Assembly (NCBI GenBank): GCA_017545535.1
Contig: JAFWMS010000027.1
Location: 23,072 to 87,071 of the forward strand
Origin: Clostridia bacterium
GTDB taxonomy: Bacteria > Bacillota > Clostridia > Christensenellales > CAG-138
Reading direction: 5' to 3'
Length of the DNA: 64,000 nucleotides
Shown here: positions 1 through 7,704 of the stretch, piece by piece
How positions within the stretch are numbered: position 1 is the first letter of the stretch
How the letters are laid out: every line of letters begins with the position of its first letter
Made by a program: the position numbers and the translations under genes
The notes under the pieces: model-generated
Told to the model about the DNA's origin: nothing
Seen by the model: the letters and a program-made list of their open reading frames with translations, nothing else
Database searches by the model: none

Positions 1-1520
1 CTGTCCGGGGTGTAGATCAGCTCCTGGCTCTCCGCCAGGGCGATCACGTTGAGGTAGGGGAGCCCCGCCTCGTTCAGCACCTTCTCCGCCACGGCAAGCT
101 GGGTCCTTCCGCCGTCGATGATGACCAGGTCCGGCCAGGGCGGCCCCTTCTTGAACCGGCGGGTTAAAACCTCCTCCATGGCGATGAGGTCGTCGCCCCC
201 CGCCTCAGAACGGATGCGGAAGCGCCGGTAGGCGTTTTTGTCCGGCCTCCCGTCGGTGAACACCACCATGGAGGACACCGTGTCCGTGCCCATGATGTGG
301 GAGTTGTCGAAGCACTCCATCCGAGTGGGAAATTCGTCCAGGCCCAAAAGCCCGGCCAGCTGCACCGCAGCCCCCTCGTCCCGATCCCAGGCCTTCTCCC
401 GAAGGACCTTCTCCTTCTCCAAAAGCTCCCGGCCGTTCTTTTCCGCCAACTCCGTCAGCTTTTTCTTGTCCCCCCGCTGGGGTACGGACAGCTTCACCTT
501 CCGGCCCGCCCGGGCGCTGAGCATCTCGCCGATGGCATCCTCGTTTGGGACGGGGCAGGAGAGGAGCACCTCCTTGGGGGGCAGGATGCCCTCCCGGTCG
601 TAGAACTGGGTCAGGAAGGCGGAAAGGATCTCCTTTGGATCGTCCTCGCTGACGGCGCTCATGGAAAAATGCTCCGTGCCCACGATCTTCCCCTGCCTGA
701 GGAACAGGGCGAAGACCATGGCCTGGTCCTCCAGCTTGGCGGGGGCGAAAACGTCCGCCTCCGCTTCCTTGGGGAAGATGGCTACCTGCTTCTCGTTCAG
801 CCCCTCGATGGACCGGATCTGGTCCCGGAGCCGGGCGGCCCGCTCAAACTCCAGTCCTTCCGCCGCTTCCGACATCTGCTCTCGCAGCTCAGAGAGCACC
901 TTGTCCGTGTGCCCCTCCAGGAAGGAGACGACCTCCTTCACGTACCCGTGATAGGTTTCCCGGCTTACCTGTCCGGAGCAGGGGGCGCAGCACTTGCCGA
1001 TGTGGTACATGAGGCAGGGCCGCTCCCGTCGGGCGATGGCCCGGGCCATGTCCTTCCGGCAGGGCCGGATGGGGAAGTGGGCCCGTATGATGGCCACCTG
1101 CTCCCGAAGGGCGATGGCGGATAGATAGGGCCCCAGGTACGTGGCCCCGTCCCGCTTGATGCGGCGGACCACCTCCACCCGGGGAAAGTCTGCCTTCAGG
1201 TCGATCCGCACGTAGGGGAAGTGCTTGTCGTCCTTCAGCAGGATATTGTACTTGGGCATGAACTCCTTAATGAGGTTGCTCTCCAAAGAGAGTGCCTCCG
1301 TCTCGTTGTTCACGCCGATGGTCTCAAAGTCCGCGATGTGGCTGACCATGGCCCGGACCTTGGGCGTATGGTCCTTGCCCGCCTGGAAATACTGGCTGAC
1401 CCGGTTCTTGAGGCTGACAGCCTTGCCCACATAGATGACCGTGCCGCTATCGTCCAGCATCTTGTAGACGCCGGGGGTGTCGGGCAACAGCTTCAGCTTG
1501 TCGGCGATGACCTGGTTCAT
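1..1520 (-). CDS. uvrC: UvrABC excinuclease subunit C (partial, 3' end outside window)
   Basis: UvrC makes the 3' and 5' incisions during nucleotide excision repair, working on UvrB-DNA complexes in the cytoplasm. The visible N-terminus has the GIY-YIG nuclease start (PGVYKMLDDSGTVIYVGKA) and continues through the UvrB-interaction region. About 506 codons are present, so roughly the last 100 residues (the helix-hairpin-helix part) lie beyond base 1. The ATG at 1520 overlaps the maf stop by 4 nt (ATGA), so translation is probably coupled. It is the last gene of the xth-maf-uvrC transcript. No stop codon is seen inside the window. Confidence 0.96.
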   Translation of the reverse strand, partial: MNQVIADKLKLLPDTPGVYKMLDDSGTVIYVGKAVSLKNRVSQYFQAGKDHTPKVRAMVSHIADFETIGVNNETEALSLESNLIKEFMPKYNILLKDDKHFPYVRIDLKADFPRVEVVRRIKRDGATYLGPYLSAIALREQVAIIRAHFPIRPCRKDMARAIARRERPCLMYHIGKCCAPCSGQVSRETYHGYVKEVVSFLEGHTDKVLSELREQMSEAAEGLEFERAARLRDQIRSIEGLNEKQVAIFPKEAEADVFAPAKLEDQAMVFALFLRQGKIVGTEHFSMSAVSEDDPKEILSAFLTQFYDREGILPPKEVLLSCPVPNEDAIGEMLSARAGRKVKLSVPQRGDKKKLTELAEKNGRELLEKEKVLREKAWDRDEGAAVQLAGLLGLDEFPTRMECFDNSHIMGTDTVSSMVVFTDGRPDKNAYRRFRIRSEAGGDDLIAMEEVLTRRFKKGPPWPDLVIIDGGRTQLAVAEKVLNEAGLPYLNVIALAESQELIYTPD

Positions 1521-2098
1521 AGGACCCGGTGCCGCCGGTCGATGACCTGGGCGTCCAAGAGCATCTCGTAGAGGGTGGGGGCGGGCATGCCGATGATGTT
1601 GAAGTAGTTCCCTTCCAGATGATCCACGAACAGGCTGGCCGGCCCCTGGACCCCGTAGGAGCCCGCCTTGTCCAGGGGGTCCCCGGTGCCCACGTACCAG
1701 TCGATCTCCTCGTCGGTCATGGGCCGGAAGGTCACGTCCGTCCGAACTGAGCGTACGTCCCTATGGCCGGGGGTCAGCACGCAGATGCCGGTGTACACGA
1801 TATGGCTCCGCCCCTGTAAGAGGTGCAGATACTCCCGGGCCCGCTCCGGGGTGTGGGGCTTGCCCAGCACCCGGCCGTCCAGGTCCACCACCGTGTCTGC
1901 GCCGATGACGCAGTCCTGGGGATGGAGGGCGAAGACCGCCCGGGCCTTTTGCTCCGCCAGGGCCCGTACCAGCTCCTCGGGCGTGGCGCCCTCGGGGGGG
2001 ATCTCCTTTACGTGGCTTTCGATCACCTCAAAGGGCAGGGCCATGAGCTCCAGGATCTCCCGGCGGCGGGGGGACTGAGAGGCGAGGATGATCTTCAT
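1517..2098 (-). CDS. maf: Maf family nucleoside triphosphate pyrophosphatase
   Basis: Maf proteins hydrolyse non-canonical or modified nucleoside triphosphates (dTTP/UTP-type) to monophosphates and are linked to septum control. The 193-residue protein has the family start ([13 protein letters not shown]), the catalytic Asp region ([18 protein letters not shown]) and the [10 protein letters not shown] motif. Length is normal. It overlaps xth upstream (stop 2095, start 2098) and uvrC downstream by 4 nt each, so all three are probably translationally coupled. Confidence 0.96.
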   Translation of the reverse strand: MKIILASQSPRRREILELMALPFEVIESHVKEIPPEGATPEELVRALAEQKARAVFALHPQDCVIGADTVVDLDGRVLGKPHTPERAREYLHLLQGRSHIVYTGICVLTPGHRDVRSVRTDVTFRPMTDEEIDWYVGTGDPLDKAGSYGVQGPASLFVDHLEGNYFNIIGMPAPTLYEMLLDAQVIDRRHRVL

Positions 2099-2853
2099 AG
2101 GGCCTCCGTCAGCAACGCCACGGGACAGTGGTCGCTGCCATAGATATCGCTCAAAATCAGGCTATCCTGGACCTTGTCCATGATTCGCTCGCTGACCAAA
2201 AAGTAGTCGATGCGCCAGCCGGCGTTGTTTTCCCGGGCGTGGAAGCGATAGCTCCACCAGGAGTACCGGTCCCGGGCCTCGGGGTACAAGCGGCGGAAGG
2301 TGTCCGCAAAGCCGCTGCTGAGAAGGACCGTCATCTTTGCCCGCTCCTGGTCGGTGAACCCAGCGTTCATCCGGTTGGACTTGGGATTTTTGATGTCGAT
2401 CTCCTCGTGGGCCACGTTGAGATCCCCGCAGACGATGACCGGCTTCTTCTCGTCCAGCCCCTTCAGGTATGCAAGGAACGCATCCTCCCAGGCCATGCGG
2501 TAGTCCAGCCGCCTCAACCCGTCCTGGGAGTTGGGGGTGTACACGGTCACGAAATAGAAACCCGGGTATTCCGCCGTGATCACCCGGCCCTCGTGGTCGT
2601 GCTCCTCGATGCCCATGCCGAAGGTGACGGACAGGGGCGCCTCCTTCACAAGGATGGCCGTGCCGGAGTATCCCTTCTTTTCGGCGCTGTTGAAATACAT
2701 CGTATAACCGGGCAGGTCGAAGGTCACCTGCTCGGGCTGCATCTTGGTCTCCTGCAGGGCCAGGATATCGGGCTGCTCCGCCTGGACGAAGTCGAGAAAA
2801 CCCTTCCCGAGGCAGGCCCTGAGACCGTTTACGTTCCATGAAATCAGTTTCAT
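2095..2853 (-). CDS. xth: Exodeoxyribonuclease III
   Basis: Class II AP endonuclease / 3'-5' exonuclease of base-excision repair. The 252-residue protein starts with the conserved [13 protein letters not shown] and carries LALQETKM (metal-binding Glu), VCGDLNVAH and the C-terminal GSDHCPVAL motif with catalytic His. A longer reading frame extends 57 codons upstream, but the homologous start is at 2853, and a TTGTCA-17 bp-TATAAT promoter lies immediately before it. The -10 box ends 6 nt before the ATG and no Shine-Dalgarno sequence is present, so the mRNA is predicted to be leaderless. First gene of the xth-maf-uvrC operon. Confidence 0.95.
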   Translation of the reverse strand: MKLISWNVNGLRACLGKGFLDFVQAEQPDILALQETKMQPEQVTFDLPGYTMYFNSAEKKGYSGTAILVKEAPLSVTFGMGIEEHDHEGRVITAEYPGFYFVTVYTPNSQDGLRRLDYRMAWEDAFLAYLKGLDEKKPVIVCGDLNVAHEEIDIKNPKSNRMNAGFTDQERAKMTVLLSSGFADTFRRLYPEARDRYSWWSYRFHARENNAGWRIDYFLVSERIMDKVQDSLILSDIYGSDHCPVALLTEAL

Positions 2854-2859
2854 GGGCCC

Positions 2860-2888
2860 ATTATACCATCTGCCCCCTTTGTTGACAA
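2860..2888 (-). promoter_or_regulatory. Promoter of xth-maf-uvrC, leaderless type
   Basis: On the minus strand: -35 TTGTCA (2883-2888), 17-bp spacer, -10 TATAAT (2860-2865). The expected start point, 7 nt after the -10 box, falls on the A of the xth ATG (2853). Its -35 box overlaps the -35 box of the plus-strand promoter at 2882-2910. Confidence 0.8.
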
Positions 2889-2910
2889 GAACGGACAAAA
2901 GCAATAAGAT
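2882..2910 (+). promoter_or_regulatory. Promoter of the small winged-helix-like gene
   Basis: TTGACA (2882-2887), 17-bp spacer, TAAGAT (2905-2910). The -35 hexamer shares five of its six bases with the -35 hexamer of the divergent xth promoter. Confidence 0.65.
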
Positions 2911-2929
2911 ACAAAAAACGGAGGATACC

Positions 2930-3118
2930 ATGGAAGAAAAGTTGTTGGCGGCTCTGCGGGCCAGGGCCTGTCGGGGAGCGTGCCGCATCGACGATCTGAA
3001 GCAGCTTGCGGAGGAGCTGGGCATCAGCGTGGGGAAGCTGGCAGCGCTGCTCTACGCCCTGAACGGAGAGGGCCGCATTCTGCAGGATGGGCCCATCATA
3101 TTGATATTGTCTGAATGA
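2930..3118 (+). CDS. Small winged-helix-like hypothetical protein
   Basis: 62-residue acidic protein starting at an ATG 5 nt after a GGAGG site (2920-2924). The sequence ([29 protein letters not shown]) has the look of a minimal winged helix: helix-turn-helix followed by a short hairpin. I cannot assign a family with confidence. It is transcribed divergently from xth from an overlapping promoter. It could be a small DNA-binding regulator. That role is inferred from the fold-like pattern only. Confidence 0.6.
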   Translation: MEEKLLAALRARACRGACRIDDLKQLAEELGISVGKLAALLYALNGEGRILQDGPIILILSE

Positions 3119-3131
3119 TGGATACAATCCC

Positions 3132-3160
3132 TTGAAATTTCCTGGACTATGTGCTAAAAT
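3132..3160 (+). promoter_or_regulatory. Promoter of the alpha/beta hydrolase operon
   Basis: TTGAAA (3132-3137), 17-bp spacer, TAAAAT (3155-3160), 34 nt before the ATG at 3194. Confidence 0.65.
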
Positions 3161-3193
3161 ACTATATCTTATGTATAGTGGAGGAGCTTGGGG

Positions 3194-4135
3194 ATGAGCA
3201 TCGTCCAAAAAGAGCGTCGGTTCCCATCGGCGACGGGTTTGTGTGACATCGTATACCGGCAGTGGATCCCCGAGGAGGTCCGCGGCGCGGTGGTGCTGGT
3301 CCACGGTATGTCCGAGTATATCGCCAGGTATGACGCTTTCGCCCGGTATTTGGCGGAAAACGGCTTTCTGGTGTCCGGTCTCGATCTGCCTTCCCATGGC
3401 AAAAGCTGGAAGGAGGGCATGCCCCGGGGCTACTTCGGCACGGAGGATGGCTGGGGCAAGACCCTTCTGGACATCCGGAACCTTTGCGCTACGGCGCGCA
3501 AGGAGAATCCTCAGCTTTCCGTGACATTGTTTGGCCACTCCATGGGCTCTCTGCTGTCTCAGGACTACGTTTCCCGCTACACCAACGACTTCGACGCGGT
3601 GGTCCTGTGCGGCACCTCCGGTCCCAACCCCATGGCCGCCGTGGGCCGGTTCCTCTGCAGCCGGGAGATCAAGGCGGGCCGGGGCATGGCGCCCAGCCCC
3701 AAGTTGGACAAGCTCTGCTTCGGCGGCTTCGCCAAGAAGATCCCCAACGCCAAGACCCCCTTCGACTGGCTCAGCCGGGACGAGGAGAACGTGAAGGCCT
3801 ATATGGCCGATCCTTTGTGCGGCTTCCCCTTTACGCCCTATGGGTATGCGGATCTTATGGGGGCCATGGGCCATATCGCCAACGCCAAGTGGGCCGCCAA
3901 GGTGCCCAACATGCCCATCCTGCTCATCTCCGGGGATATGGACCCGGTGGGGGGCATGGGCAAGGGCGTCAAAAAGGTCGATCGGTATTTGGAGAATTCC
4001 GGCCACACCCGGGTGACCTTCAAGCTCTATCCCGGGGCGCGCCATGAGATTTTGAACGAGACCAACCGGCAAGAGGTCTATGCGGACGTCCTCCTCTTTT
4101 TGGAGGCCGTGGCCGCCGGAGGAGAGATAGAATGA
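3194..4135 (+). CDS. Alpha/beta hydrolase, monoacylglycerol lipase-like
   Basis: Predicted cytosolic serine hydrolase of the lysophospholipase/monoacylglycerol lipase type; 313 residues. Visible features: oxyanion region VLVHGMSEY, nucleophile elbow GHSMGS, the acid in LLISGDMDPVGG and the catalytic His in GARHEIL. An in-frame TTG at 3188 is only 3 nt from the GGAGG at 3180-3184, while the ATG at 3194 is 9 nt away, so I chose 3194. The stop overlaps the start of the next gene by 4 nt. Substrate is unknown. Confidence 0.88.
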   Translation: MSIVQKERRFPSATGLCDIVYRQWIPEEVRGAVVLVHGMSEYIARYDAFARYLAENGFLVSGLDLPSHGKSWKEGMPRGYFGTEDGWGKTLLDIRNLCATARKENPQLSVTLFGHSMGSLLSQDYVSRYTNDFDAVVLCGTSGPNPMAAVGRFLCSREIKAGRGMAPSPKLDKLCFGGFAKKIPNAKTPFDWLSRDEENVKAYMADPLCGFPFTPYGYADLMGAMGHIANAKWAAKVPNMPILLISGDMDPVGGMGKGVKKVDRYLENSGHTRVTFKLYPGARHEILNETNRQEVYADVLLFLEAVAAGGEIE

Positions 4136-4803
4136 GCGTTTTGGTGTTTTCCGACGCGCAGACGGCCGCCGCCGCTGCCGCCACGCTGCTGGGCGGTCAG
4201 CTCATCGAGAAGCCGTCGTTGACCTTGGGGGTGGATGTGGACCGGGCCCTGATCCCGGCCTTCCAGTCCCTGCGGGCCATGACGGCCAACGGGCTGTTGA
4301 GCTGGGGCAAGGCCACCCTATTCCAGCTGTCCGAGCGTGTTCTGGAGGAGGGGCGGGAACCCTTGCGCGCCTATATGCAGGAGTCTCTGTACGGGGAGCT
4401 GTCCCTGAGCGAGGAGAAGGTCGTGGCACCGGCCGGCGTCTCCGTGAACTGGGCGGACAGCTGCCGAGCCTTTGAGGACAGCATCCTGGAGGCGGGAGGC
4501 CTCGACGTGGTGCTGTTGACGGTGGAGCCGGACGGCGCCGTGCTCTACAACTCGGCGGACGGGGAGATCGCGCCCACCACCCATGTGGAGCTGTATAAGG
4601 GCGACAAGATCGTCACCGCCGGCCTCGCCACGCTGATGGCGGCGAAGAAGCTCATCGTGCTCATGACCGGCAAGGACATGGCCGAGACGGCCCGTCAGGC
4701 CATCCAGGGGGCGGTGAACACGTCCGTTCCCGCCAGTTTGCTGCAATTGCATGCGGCTGCCACCTTCCTTTTGGATGAGGAAGCCGCGTCTTTATTGGGA
4801 TAA
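4132..4803 (+). CDS. NagB/6-phosphogluconolactonase-fold protein lacking catalytic residues
   Basis: 223 residues. The C-terminal half follows glucosamine-6-phosphate deaminase (AGGLDVVLLTVEPDGAVLYN; VPASLLQLHAAATFLLDEEAA), and the middle also aligns. The functional sites are changed: the DEY catalytic motif region reads YMQESLYGEL; in the DGHIAFNEP motif His becomes Ala and Glu becomes Ser (DGAVLYNSA); the N-terminal phosphate loop is not recognisable. It keeps the fold pattern but should not work as NagB. It overlaps the upstream hydrolase by 4 nt, so the two are co-expressed. Possible roles are sugar-phosphate sensing or a new reaction. Confidence 0.75.
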   Translation: MSVLVFSDAQTAAAAAATLLGGQLIEKPSLTLGVDVDRALIPAFQSLRAMTANGLLSWGKATLFQLSERVLEEGREPLRAYMQESLYGELSLSEEKVVAPAGVSVNWADSCRAFEDSILEAGGLDVVLLTVEPDGAVLYNSADGEIAPTTHVELYKGDKIVTAGLATLMAAKKLIVLMTGKDMAETARQAIQGAVNTSVPASLLQLHAAATFLLDEEAASLLG

Positions 4804-4820
4804 ATCATTAGGAGGTTACT

Positions 4821-5564
4821 ATGTCCGGACATTCTAAATGGGCAAACATCAAGAACAAGAAGGAAAAGACCGACGCCGCCCGCGGCAAGATATTCACCAA
4901 GATCGGTCGTGAGATCGTCATCGCCGTCAAAGAGGGCGGCGGTCCCGATCCGGCCAACAACAGCAAGCTGCGCGACGTGATCGCCAAGGCCAAGGCGGCC
5001 AACATGCCCAACGACAACATCAACCGCTCCATCAAGAAAGCGGCCGGCGAGGCGGGCTCCGTCAACTACGAGGAGATCACCTACGAGGGCTACGGCCCCG
5101 GCAACCTGGCGGTCTACGTGGAGATCGTCACCGACAACCGGAACCGTATCGCGGCGGAGATGCGGCACATCTTCTCCAAGGCGGGGGGCAATCTGGGCGC
5201 CACCGGCTCCGTGGCCTGGATGTTCGACAAGAAGGGCCAGATCATCATCGAGCGCACCGCCCTCATGGACGAGGACGAGGTCATGATGGAGGCTCTGGAC
5301 GCGGGCGCCGAAGATTTCGTGCCCCAGGAGGACGCTTTCGAGGTCTACACCGCGCCCTCCGATTTCTCGGCGGTCCGGGAGGCCCTGGAGGAGAAGGGCT
5401 ATACCTTCCTGAGCGCAGAGGTGGCCATGATCCCCCAGAACACCGTGGATATCAGCGATCCTGAGACGGTGGAGAAGGTGAACCGCTTCCTGGAAAACCT
5501 GGAGGACAACGACGACGTGCAGGAGGTCTATCACAACGGCAACCTGCCCGAGGAAGAGGAATAA
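4821..5564 (+). CDS. YebC/PmpR family protein
   Basis: 247-residue cytoplasmic protein beginning [16 protein letters not shown], the signature of the YebC family (transcription regulation, and for some members relief of ribosome stalling at proline stretches). AGGAGG lies 8 nt before the ATG. Length and motifs ([14 protein letters not shown]) are standard. It follows the NagB-like gene by 17 nt. Confidence 0.96.
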   Translation: MSGHSKWANIKNKKEKTDAARGKIFTKIGREIVIAVKEGGGPDPANNSKLRDVIAKAKAANMPNDNINRSIKKAAGEAGSVNYEEITYEGYGPGNLAVYVEIVTDNRNRIAAEMRHIFSKAGGNLGATGSVAWMFDKKGQIIIERTALMDEDEVMMEALDAGAEDFVPQEDAFEVYTAPSDFSAVREALEEKGYTFLSAEVAMIPQNTVDISDPETVEKVNRFLENLEDNDDVQEVYHNGNLPEEEE

Positions 5565-5565
5565 G

Positions 5566-5594
5566 GCATACTCCCATCCTGAGGGAGCGTATGC
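5566..5594 (+). other. RNA hairpin between yebC and the Asp23/Gls24 gene
   Basis: GCATAC-TCCC pairs with GGGA-(GC bulge)-GTATGC around a 7-nt loop. There is no following U-tract, so it is not an intrinsic terminator. It may be a processing or stability element. Confidence 0.45.
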
Positions 5595-5623
5595 TCGAAT
5601 AGATACGAGAAAGGAGACGCAGC

Positions 5624-5980
5624 ATGACGATCGAGGTCAAGAATAAATACGGCAAGATCTCTATGGCGGAGGATCTGGTCTCTATTGTGGCCGGCTATGC
5701 CGCCGTGGAAAATTACGGGATCGTTGGCATGTGCTCGAAGCGCACCGGGGACACCCTGGCTGAGCTTTTGGGCAGGGACAATCTGAAGAAGGGGATCAAG
5801 GTCACTCCCCTGGGCGAGAGTCTGGTGGATATCGATCTGTATGTCATCCTGCAGTATGGCGTCTCCCTTCCCGCCGTGGCTTCCAACTGCAAGAGCAACG
5901 TGAAGTATCGGGTGGAGGAAGTGACCGGCGTCAGCGTGAACAGTGTGAACATCCACGTAGAAGGGATCCGAGTGGTCTGA
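5624..5980 (+). CDS. Asp23/Gls24 family envelope stress protein (YloU)
   Basis: 118 residues, DUF322/Asp23 family. Visible family pattern: VSIVAGYAAVENYGIVGM, then IDLYVILQYGVSLPAVASN and VNIHVEGIRV. In Firmicutes this gene stands just before the DAK2-domain gene yloV, as here (20-nt gap). AAAGGAG precedes the ATG. Likely cytoplasmic, associated with membrane homeostasis. Confidence 0.93.
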   Translation: MTIEVKNKYGKISMAEDLVSIVAGYAAVENYGIVGMCSKRTGDTLAELLGRDNLKKGIKVTPLGESLVDIDLYVILQYGVSLPAVASNCKSNVKYRVEEVTGVSVNSVNIHVEGIRVV

Positions 5981-6001
5981 TCGACGCGGGAGGATAGGAT
6001 T

Positions 6002-7660
6002 TTGATCAAAGATACGATTGACGGCGCCCTGCTTCGGGACATGTTCCTGGCTGGCGCGGCGCTGCTTGAAAAGAACCGGGCGTTGGTGGACTCGCTGAAC
6101 GTGTTCCCGGTCCCCGACGGGGATACGGGCACCAACATGTCCATGACCATGCAGGGCGCCGTCAAGGACCTGCGGACCATGCCCGAGACGGCCACGGTGG
6201 AAGAGGTGATGGCCAAGGTCTCCTCCGGCGCGCTGCGCAGCGCCCGAGGCAACTCCGGCGTCATCCTTTCCCAGCTCTTCCGCGGATTCTACAAGGCGGC
6301 CAAAGGCAACGAGGAACTGGACAGCCATGGCTTCGTGGAGGCCCTGGTCCAGGGCACCCAGGCGGCCTACAAGGCCGTGATGAAGCCCAAGGAGGGCACC
6401 ATTCTCACCGTTTCCCGCATGATCTCCGAGTCGCTGCAGGGCGTCTTGGAGACGGAACCGGACGTGGGCTGCATGGGCATCATGACGCTGGCCATCCAGC
6501 GGGGCGAGGAAGCCCTTCGCGTGACCCCCGATTTACTGCCCGTGCTCAAGGAGGCGGGAGTGGTGGACTCCGGCGGCAAGGGCCTGCTCTTCATCTACCA
6601 CGGCTTCATGATGGCCATGAACGGCGAGGTGGACCTGGAGGCGGTGCCGGCGGAGGAAAAGCCCGTCGTTGAAGCGCCCCAGGAGGAGACGGCTAGCTTC
6701 GACCAGTTCAGCGCCGAGGATATCCAGTTCGGCTACTGCACCGAGTTCTTCATCGTCCATCTTTATGAGGGCTTCGAGGAGAAGGATCTGGATCAGTTCC
6801 GCAAGCATCTGGAACGGGTGGGCGATTCCGTGGTGGTGGCCTGCGACAACGATACCGTGAAGATCCACGTCCATTCCAACTGCCCCGGCAAGGTGCTGCA
6901 GATGGCCATGCGCTACGGCGAGCTGGACCGCATCAAAATCGAAAACATGCGGGAGCAGAACCGGCAGCTGGTCGCCCAGCGCAAGAAGAACGAGAAGGAG
7001 TTCGCCCTCATCTCCGTCAGCTCCGGCGCCGGTGTAGATGAAGTGTTCAAGGCCCTGTCCACGGACAAGATCATCTCCGGCGGGCAGACCATGAACCCCA
7101 GCATCGACAGCATCGTCAACGCGGTCCATCAGGTGAACGCCCGGAACGTGTTCATCCTGCCCAACAACAGCAACATCATCCTGGCGGCCACCCAGGCTTC
7201 CGCCCTGTGCGACTGCCATGTGGAGGTGCTCCCCACCAAGACCATCCCCCAGGGCATCGCGGCGGCCATGGCCTTCAATCCCGACGAATCCTTGGAGGCC
7301 AACGTGGCCAACATGACCGAGGCATACCAGACGGTCATCTCCGGCTCCGTGACCTTCGCGGTCCGGGAGACCCAACTCAATGGCAAGGTCATCCACCAGG
7401 GCGACTTCATCGGCATGCTGGACGGGGATCTGAACACGGTCAACGTCGATGCGGACGAAGCGGCCTTCGAGCTGGTGGAGCATATGATCGAGAAGCTGGG
7501 CGACGACGAGTGCTCCGTGACCGTGTACTTCGGCGCCGACGTGGCGGAGGAGCGGGCGGACGCTCTCATCGAAAAGCTGGAGGAGAAATATCCGGAGTCC
7601 GAATTCATGAGCCGCAACGGCGGACAACCCCTCTACAGCTATTACTTCTCGGTGGTATAA
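6002..7660 (+). CDS. DAK2-domain fatty acid kinase subunit (FakA/YloV-like)
   Basis: 552 residues. The N-terminal DAK2 kinase domain has the Mg-ATP Asp cluster (VPDGDTGTNMSMTM) and GNSGVILSQLF. The C-terminal half is the DegV-like/EDD part typical of FakA. FakA phosphorylates fatty acids held by FakB for entry into phospholipid synthesis. No fakB is in the window. The start is TTG, supported by GGGAGGA at 5989-5995. It is followed by an intrinsic terminator that sits almost on the recG start. Confidence 0.92.
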   Translation: MIKDTIDGALLRDMFLAGAALLEKNRALVDSLNVFPVPDGDTGTNMSMTMQGAVKDLRTMPETATVEEVMAKVSSGALRSARGNSGVILSQLFRGFYKAAKGNEELDSHGFVEALVQGTQAAYKAVMKPKEGTILTVSRMISESLQGVLETEPDVGCMGIMTLAIQRGEEALRVTPDLLPVLKEAGVVDSGGKGLLFIYHGFMMAMNGEVDLEAVPAEEKPVVEAPQEETASFDQFSAEDIQFGYCTEFFIVHLYEGFEEKDLDQFRKHLERVGDSVVVACDNDTVKIHVHSNCPGKVLQMAMRYGELDRIKIENMREQNRQLVAQRKKNEKEFALISVSSGAGVDEVFKALSTDKIISGGQTMNPSIDSIVNAVHQVNARNVFILPNNSNIILAATQASALCDCHVEVLPTKTIPQGIAAAMAFNPDESLEANVANMTEAYQTVISGSVTFAVRETQLNGKVIHQGDFIGMLDGDLNTVNVDADEAAFELVEHMIEKLGDDECSVTVYFGADVAEERADALIEKLEEKYPESEFMSRNGGQPLYSYYFSVV

Positions 7661-7673
7661 CCGAACTGCATCC

Positions 7674-7697
7674 AGCCGCCTTCAGGGCGGCTTTTTT
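7674..7697 (+). terminator. Intrinsic terminator between the FakA-like gene and recG
   Basis: AGCCGCC pairs with GGCGGCT around a 5-nt loop, followed by TTTTTT (7692-7697). The recG ATG begins 7 nt after the T-run. Confidence 0.8.
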
Positions 7698-7704
7698 ACA
7701 AGGC

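Noticed and set aside
238..1571. Several plus-strand open frames over uvrC
   Set aside because: They are antisense shadows of uvrC, have no ribosome sites and low-complexity translations.
7207..7704. Upstream extension of the recG frame
   Set aside because: It lies antiphase in the FakA-like gene and has no RecG homology; the family start is at 7705.
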